Origin: Gymnopilus junonius
Lineage: Eukaryota > Basidiomycota > Agaricomycetes > Agaricales > Galerinaceae
NCBI GenBank assembly: GCA_015501075.1
Contig: JADNYJ010000037.1
Location: 124,001-188,000 of the forward strand
Direction of reading: 5' to 3'
DNA: 64,000 bases
Part shown: positions 57,219-64,000 of the stretch, piece after piece
Layout of the letters: every line of letters starts with the position of its first letter
Position numbering within the stretch: position 1 is the stretch's first letter
Translations under genes and position numbers: made by a program
Notes under the pieces: generated by a model
Told to the model about the DNA's origin: nothing
Seen by the model: the letters and a program-made list of their open reading frames with translations, nothing else
The model's database searches: none

Positions 57219-58990
57219 ATGGCACAGGAAGACGGATCGGCACCTCATCTACCCCGGGATTTGCGCCCATCTGGATTTGTCCATCCCTCCGGGGGGACAG
57301 TTGCTTTCTCTTCCGTACCAACATCTCCTCTTCAAAATACAAGAAAAAGTGGTGCCACGCGGCGCAAAAAGTCGACCGAGAAAATCGTTTCAAATACGCG
57401 GGACGCCACCGACCAGGAAAATAAACGTCTCACTCAGCAACGCACACCTTCTGTCGAAACTATCCACACGCGACAATCGAAACCAAAAAAATACACGGAA
57501 CCGGCAGGACATGAAACCGTGACATCTTCTTTTACCTGCGCCGGCGCGACTAAACAGCAATCTAATACCTTCCTTCCTCCCTCCATCCGAATTATTTCTG
57601 GACTAGAGCCGCATCAACTTTGCAGTGGCAAGTTCGTCAAGAAACCGGACTGCATCCCGTTTTCCAAGTCGTCAGCTTCGATCCTCAATGTAGACCCCTT
57701 CCACGTCGCCAACGACATCACGACGTACACGAGTGCAGTTTTATCTATTGACTTTTCGGATGACCTCGCCCAGTGGGATATGGAGAACATACCGACGATC
57801 CCGTCACTTCCTAGCCCTCCTGGTAGCCCTCGTCACAATAGCGCCTCTGGTTCAACTAATACTACTCAACCTACATCTGATCCTAATCCCTTCTCCACGC
57901 CAATCGACGATGATGAACTTCTTGAAAATGAAATTCCGTTCCCTCTCAGTCGTCATTCCAAAGTAGTCCTCGAGAACATGGGCGTCAAGAAATCAAAGAC
58001 ACTTGCTAGAAGCCGGAGCATTAGCGGAGGAATTATCGCCCATCGACAAGGACAAGAGCCGACTCCCAATGTCGAGCCATCTGGAAGCAAGCAACGTCAA
58101 TTGGACACAGGCCTCCCATCCCCTCTCCCCCTTCGCATGCTGGGTGAGAACGCGGAATCGCAGTCTCGTATGCATAGTGAGTCAAGTCGAGTCTCCAGCC
58201 AAGTACACCCTTCCGCACTGCCCACGCTATCATCTGACCCTCAACAGCAAAGAAAGACTCATGGGGCTGTGTACATCTCGGTGCGGCGGACCTGGAGCTC
58301 TCCATTGTCTTTCCTAAATCTGCCCATTTCGAAGTTTGGGACATGGGTGATGAGTAAGTCTTTCTATTGTGCGCAGCGTTGACTCCGAACTGAATCTATC
58401 TTACTTAGTGCGCACATAGCTTTCCCTGTTACGCTTCTTTAATGATCAAGGAGCCTGCGGCGTTCAGCGGGATGCCAATCGCCTTGCCGGATGTGTCACT
58501 CACCGACATCCGTTGTGAAGACCTGCCCTTGCCTGTCCCTAGAGTCAAGTATGAACCCCGTGAAGAATATTACACTTCCTACACAGGTTCTAAGATTGGG
58601 AAAATGAGCCCCGAACCAATCAAGGACGCCGCTCCAAAGCGTACAGGCATCAGCATGGACAACATTTCTCTCGAAGGTCAATGGGTTCGGACATATATAA
58701 AGCCGGGAGTCGATGGAATCCGTCATTCACGAGTACCCCAAGATGGAGATGAAGCCAAAGATTTTCGGGGGTGGTACCAAAAGTTCTGGGTGCCAATTCC
58801 GACGCGCTTATTTGAGAAGCGCGAGACTCGCGTATTTCACATCCAGGCGCGAATATGGATGATGGGAGATGAGCAGCGCGTTCTCCTGCTGGATGGAAAT
58901 GAAGATGGCGACGTTTATCCCTTGCTTGCTGACACAGAGATGACGGTTTCTCACTTGAGGAAGGAGAGAGAAATGGAGCCCTGGTGGTGA
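57219..58990 (+). CDS. large, mostly disordered hypothetical protein
   Basis: The first ORF (57,219 to about 58,250) is Ser/Pro/Thr-rich with basic patches (RKSGATRRKKSTEK) and acidic parts (DFSDDLAQWDMENIPTIPSL). Near 58,260 the likely reading switches to GCVHLGAADLELSIVFPKSA then HFEVWDMGDE. A donor gtaagt (58,353) and an acceptor near 58,408 follow. The last part (58,442-58,990) is more ordered: YYTSYTGSKIGKMSPEP, FRGWYQKFWVPIPTRLFEKR and FHIQARIWMMGDEQRVLLLD, then PLLADTEMTVSHLRKE. Frame changes near 58,260 and 58,440 make the exact model uncertain. Family not recognised. Confidence 0.55.
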
Positions 58991-61002
58991 CATCGTCCAA
59001 GGCATCTATTTTTTTCCCATAATTAACTGCCCTCTTTTAATATATTAACACTATTAAATATCATACTTTATTTTGACCTCTTTTTCTGCATTGTATCACT
59101 TAGGCTGGAGCGGAAGGAACTCTTGAATTTCATGTATTGTAGTCAACGTCGTCGCATACCCCATTGTATTAGTTAGTTCATTATATTATTATCATTGATA
59201 ATCCTCTGTGTGCGCTCGCTCCATTCCCTGACCACCATCAGCGTTATTCTGCATGTAAAACGCCAGCATTCAGAAGCTCCACAATAAAACACTACGGACT
59301 ATTCGGACCAGTTATATTTGGATATTTTTTATACGATAACTACAGGCAAAGATGGTACCTTCAGGGGGATTGTCGATTTCAATAGGCCTTCTTTTGATGC
59401 TGATTGGGAGAGCATTTTTTCTCATATCCGAATGCAATACTGAGAACACCTTGGTTTGTGATCGGACATCTTATAAACCAGACAACTTGACACTCCACTT
59501 AGTAAGAATTCACATCCATAAGAATGCTTTCCGCCAGCGCCCACTGTGACAGTCAGTCTAGCCCGACAGAAATAGATTCCATTCACAAACGTCGTGGTTT
59601 TCGGAATGCACGCATGGCAGAGGAGATCTCATGAAGTTTGACCTTAACTTGGCATAAAAGATTACCATGTCGACTTTCATCAAAGGCCCAAAGCATGAGA
59701 CATCTCTTGACTTGAGCTTTGAGCAAAGCGTAGCGTCAAACAAGGACGAGCGCGCATTGCTGGCATTCAGAAGGATGGTTTGTCAAGTTCGTGCACCGCA
59801 TGATGGATATCAGAGCCCTTCGAAATATCAAGAGATGTTGGATAAACGTTTAATCTAGCAAGGACGTCTTTGCGCTGTAGCGCGTCATGTATTTCAACTA
59901 TATCGAGTAAACCTCTGTAAGCCCACGTCTGGAAAGGTTGTGATGCTAAAAATAGCCTTGACTAGAACGCTCTGATGACCTGGTACACTACATATAGTTG
60001 AACCCCTCATAACCTATATCATCATAGTGGACGGCCCAATGCTACGGGTTATTGGATGTTACGGGTTTTGAGAGGTCAATCTGTGTGTAAATTTTTATTT
60101 GCCGGGCGTCAAAACCTATGGGTTATGGGGGTGGGTTCGACTGTAATTAGTGCTCATGATCAGTCCTAGTCGTTCAACAGTAAGCAATTGACTATGAGTA
60201 CTATGCAGATAGTAGCTATGAAAAAGTTTGGAAAGAATGGAGGACAACAATTCTGGCTCGGGTGCTCTAATGACTGGTAAACATCTCTACTTAAGGACCC
60301 AGTGTTGATATGGTAAGAACCAGCCATGTTTACAGAGCCCTTCGGAAGGGTTGCAGGAAATGCGAAAAAGAGTGGACACACCAATGGTTATGCTGAACAA
60401 AACGAGAACAAAAGTCGGATCTTATCCTCTCAACCAACCTCGTGTGAGTTCGTCCGTGTTCTGCCAGCGGGCAGCATCAGAAATGGTGCTACTTTGGATT
60501 TTTTTTCTCGCGTCTTGCATCGTGGCTGATACAAAGTGTTTCGGACCTTTCGGACTGGCTGCCATTATTTCCCAGTTTTTTCAAGGTTTTCCTCTAATCG
60601 AATCGGAGAACGAAGCAAAATAAGATCGGTTAAGTCAAGACGTACTTGAACCTTTGTACTGGTTATGTAATGCCCCAAAATTCGGGCCCACTAGCACGCA
60701 TGTCCATTTCGCAACCTTCGGACCTCGTCTAGAAAAATACGCGCCGGACCGTTCAAGACCATTAAGCGCGGTTTGAATGGGGAACTTGCCCATATTCAGC
60801 CACGTCGGTCACAAATCGAGAAGAAACGAGGACATCTGGGATTCTGGGACGTCCTCAACATCAGCGGCATGGGCCGCGGAGCTTTTCCTCGTGGTGACAT
60901 ACCGCAATCCCTTTTTTCCATGGGTATGTTGATGGCAGAGGTATTTTAAGCAACGTTTGCTTAAATCATCAATTCCTTCTTTTCTCTTGCTTTATCATCC
61001 CT
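58991..61002. other. intergenic, no supported gene
   Basis: About 2 kb. A 65-codon ORF at 59,352-59,549 starts with a hydrophobic leader (GGLSISIGLLLMLIGRAFFL) and could be a tiny secreted protein, but there is no further support. The rest holds short ORFs and the presumed bZIP promoter. Confidence 0.4.
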
Positions 61003-61697
61003 TATGCCAAAATCGCCGAGTTCGTCATCGCACACAGAGGTGATAGCGATGCCACAGTCCGGAAGAGGAGAAATGCCCGAGGTCAAGCTGCCTTTCGGGC
61101 AAAGCGCTCGCAGTACATGACTTCATTAGAAGAGACAGGTAAGATTGATCCAATAATCTGGGACTTCCGTGCCGAGAGAAGTCTAATTGACAATGCATAT
61201 GAACCCCTTTCCCAGTGCTAAGACTGGAGAACGCGCTTGTTACTTATCAAGACGAATGGAGGAAGCATCAAGACGAGATTTACCAAATGAAGGAAGAGAA
61301 CGAGAAAATGCGACAGGAACAGCGAGAGCATGAGCTTTTATTGGAGACTCTGTACCGCCGTGGTGAAGCTCCTGAGCTAGCCGATCTCCTTCAGTCAGAT
61401 CCTTCGTTATCGCCTATAATGGGTGATGTCATCAAGCTGCTACCTATTTCGCCTTCTTCGGGTCGCAGATCAACTGAAAATAGTCCGACTTACCTTGTCA
61501 GTCCATCCAACTATGAAGGCAGAAGCAGTAGCTCTGCAGACTCGATCAGCCAATCGCCCTTCCCTCTTCCGCATGTTGGAGTGTCCACAGGCGAGCATTT
61601 TGGTCCTCCAGTGACTTACAATACCTTTCAATATCCTTCAAATCAACTTTCAGAAGTTGATGGTTGGCCGCCGCAATCAAGGCCGATGAACATGTAG
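61003..61697 (+). CDS. bZIP transcription factor
   Basis: The basic region reads VRKRRNARGQAAFRAKRSQY (61,051-61,110), matching the bZIP pattern NxxAQxAFRxR with GQ for AQ. MTSLEETVLRLENAL follows across an intron (61,139-61,215) and continues as a coiled coil (YQDEWRKHQDEIYQMKEENE KMRQEQ). The C-terminus is Ser/Pro-rich. Such factors bind DNA as dimers in the nucleus. The ATG at 61,003 (MPKSPSSSSHTE) lies in a different frame from the basic region, so a one-base indel near 61,036 or a missed upstream exon is needed. Target genes are unknown. Confidence 0.75.
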
Positions 61698-62005
61698 AAT
61701 ATGATACGACTTGGAGGAAAGACCGAGCAAGCAACTTGCAGGCAACAGCACTATTTTCCGCGGTAACCCTAATCACAGAAAGGACTTTAGGAATGGAAGG
61801 AAGTAGACGTATGATACAAGAAACCGAAAGTCAAACTTGCGGAGGTGAACATATTGTAGTAGGTCCGTAGGTATAGTGTCATCGAAGTGTCGTTGAGGAT
61901 TAAAGCGTGATTCATCGAGACTGATCCATAGGAATAGAATGTGGAAACGGAAAAGAAAGATGAAGCCAACCGCTCCTGTGCCTGTCCTTCCATTCAAACC
62001 AAAAT
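61698..62005. other. intergenic, no gene seen
   Basis: Convergent 3' ends of the bZIP and coiled-coil genes. Confidence 0.45.
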
Positions 62006-63044
62006 TCAAAAACTGACTCCGACGCCAGCAGCCTTTGCCTCTGCTACCTTGTTCTCATATCTTCGACCCTCGCCTTCCGCTCTTTCCAACATCTTGGCCA
62101 ATTTCTCTTCACGAGCGTCCAGTCGTTGATCCATGCCAAGAATAAGCATCTTGACTTGCTCAATTTGGGCAAGTGCAGCTTGCCGTTGTGCCATCTTTTC
62201 TTCATCATTGGATGTCTGTTGGGAGTTGGACGATTGGTCATAAGGCGTTGGGGTTGTAGACATTCTTGGCGGTTTGATGAGGGCCCGCTTTCATTTGTGT
62301 TGAAAGATCCTGTACCTGACCGCGACCCAGAGGCGGAGCCAGGACGGGGGGACGGAGATGGGGAGTGGTAGCGAGAAAGTTGAGTGCGATAGGCGAGGAG
62401 ATTGTGTTTGAGCGATGATGCATTGAAGAAGACGAAGGGCCAGGCCTGAAGATGGAGGGATTTCGAGATTCGCCTGTAGATTAGAGGTTCATGATGAGAT
62501 TTTGGTGGATGAGGAACAAGGCGACATACCTGCCAATTGTCTCCAGCGAGTCGGGTTAGCTCTCGTTCGAGCATCTTCTCCCTGGCTTTGACCCTGATCC
62601 AGGAATCACTTGTCAGACGGTATTCCAAAGTCAAAGGACTCGCCAACACACCTTTCAGTTTCAGCCATGCTCTTCTCGTTCTCTCGCTGGGTACCCTGTA
62701 AGAGCAGCTCCAAATTCCTATATTCCCTCTGCAATTCTTGAATTTGTTCAATCGGAGGCCTCTGGGCGAGCTGGTCTTGCAGAGCTTGTACGGCCATTTG
62801 TAGCTGTTGAAGGAAACAGGTCGGTTAGGCTTCATCCAAAGAGAAGTGGCCGAGACGATGGAAAGCAAGATTTTCCAAACGAACAAGGGCGACTTACCCT
62901 ATCGCACTCCCTATCCTTTTCCAGAAGTTGACGCCTCAACACATCTTCATTCGACTCGTCCCCTTCACGTAAAACACCCAAATCGTCCGCCGCTAAAGCT
63001 AATGAAGGCCTTGGGTAATGGCGTACACTTTGAGCACGGCGCAT
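62006..63044 (-). CDS. coiled-coil protein of unknown function
   Basis: Exons 63,044-62,898, 62,803-62,652 and 62,593-62,530 join in frame: MRRAQSVRHYPRPSLALAAD..., VLRRQLLEKDRECDR, then LQMAVQALQDQLAQRPPIEQ and IQELQREYRNLELLLQGTQR, then VKAREKMLERELTRLAGDNWQ. These are heptad-rich helices. A Ser/Pro-rich linker follows in uncertain frame (62,480-62,280), and the end is SNDEEKMAQRQAALAQIEQV then MLILGMDQRLDAREEKLAKM. The linker needs one or more frame changes or introns I could not settle. Charged helices of this kind occur in cytoskeletal and trafficking proteins; no specific role can be given. Confidence 0.6.
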
Positions 63045-64000
63045 GGTAAATATATGATGGCAAAGCGATAGTTGCTCTTTAAAGGAATGCTCTCAGAGCT
63101 GTCTAATTTGAGCCCTTCCAGTCGAGTTGCCGCGATCTTTTTCCGTCTAAAGGAGACTGTATATTGACAGTCACGTCAGTCTAAATGGTTTAAGTTTGTG
63201 GTGTCAATATACTTGCCTAAGAAGTGAAAAAAACTTGGTTATCGGTCAGGAAATGCGAGATGAAAGAAACATGCAAGTCGAACATGTTGTCAACGCGAGG
63301 ATTTGGGACGCGACGGTCACGTGTTATTTAGAAGCGAATGGCAAATAAATGCAAACTTCGGTTCAAGGAAACCGTAACCAAACTTTTGACGTTGGCCTCG
63401 TCCAGTCATCTTCCCTTTTGAATTTTCACAATCTCTTGTGAATGCCCAAGTAGTTTATCGCCCAGGGAGATTACGCTATCTTCTCTTGTTGTCTTATTGC
63501 ACATCAACTGCTGTCCCTACTTCCTGAGTCCGTCGAGATCATAGACTACTGCTAGCGAAGATGCGCTTGTTCGTGGCAATTGTTCTTTATCTTTCTTTGC
63601 CTTATTTCACCGAATTTTCCCAGTTATAAGTACAATGCTCGAGCTATGATTACACCGACGATCTTCTCTTTTGATGGCACTATAAACACCGTGGACCTTC
63701 CTGTTTACCCAACTGCCGTCAAATACACCACAAACAACGCCAATAACGCAAAGATATTGATCAGACCTTCGCCATAAATTGCGGCGAAGAATATGATTGC
63801 GGCTATGGAAATTTTTCCTAGACTCTTGAGAGTAGTCGGCGGATGTTTCTCTTTTGTACCAACCTGTGTGAAGAAATAATGGCGGGAAATGAGATATCAG
63901 AATTCCCGATCGACGATCCACTTGCCCATCCGTCGCTACGCCTTTTAAACGTCGCGAGATTGCCCCTGTCATCTTTGAACAGGCTGATGGATGTGATAGA
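63045..64000. other. right end, no supported gene
   Basis: At 63,561 MRLFVAIVLYLSLPYFTEFS looks like a signal peptide but stops after 22 residues. A following 65-codon ORF (63,580-63,777) overlaps it in another frame. It may be a small secreted gene with an intron, but I cannot make a consistent model. Confidence 0.35.

Noticed and set aside
59352..59549. Small secreted protein with hydrophobic leader
   Set aside because: Leader-like sequence only; no repeat, DAxFLR core or intron pattern linking it to the RiPP precursors.

Overview
The window looks like a gene-dense piece of a mushroom-forming basidiomycete (Agaricomycetes) chromosome. Evidence: coding regions are split by many introns of about 50-60 nt with GT-AG ends, there is a large local family of F-box/LRR-like genes, and several gene families are typical of Agaricomycetes (SRPK-like kinases, UstYa/DUF3328 proteins, seven-helix membrane proteins, 'YIGLD' single-pass proteins). 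No species can be named from the sequence alone.

Layout. 1-6 kb: an F-box/LRR relic and a dispersed non-coding repeat in at least three copies. 6.4-10.5 kb: a decayed XPF-family gene resembling the meiotic SHOC1/Zip2 group. 10.5-38.3 kb: an F-box-rich region built as a mirror image. On the left (minus strand) lie an SRPK-like kinase, dephospho-CoA kinase (CoaE) and an F-box gene. On the right (plus strand) lie an F-box gene, a broken CoaE copy and an intact SRPK-like gene. The left kinase and the right CoaE are the dead members. Between the arms sit more F-box genes and a DUF726/TMCO4-type hydrolase. 38.7-40.9 kb: a siroheme synthase-type gene.

41.7-54.9 kb is the most interesting part, a candidate ribosomal-peptide (RiPP, dikaritin-like) locus. 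It holds two small secreted precursor-like genes. One carries four copies of a ten-residue unit SDAVFLRSPQ; the other has a single related DAQFLRVKP. Around them are two UstYa-family membrane oxidases (one with intact HxxHC motifs, one with a His lost from each), a YIGLD-type membrane protein, and a pair of paralogous seven-helix membrane proteins that bracket the precursors. The order is UstYa-1(-), 7TM-1(+), precursor B(+), precursor A(+), YIGLD protein(-), GNAT relic(-), 7TM-2(+), UstYa-2(+). My inference is that the precursors enter the secretory pathway, UstYa proteins modify the repeated core, and the membrane proteins serve transport, processing or sensing. None of this is proven by sequence.

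55.4-64 kb holds a mitochondrial-like membrane protein, a large disordered hypothetical protein, a bZIP factor and a coiled-coil protein.

Caveat: many genes show one-base frame changes, several in short homopolymers. Some may be sequencing errors rather than true pseudogenes; I flag each.
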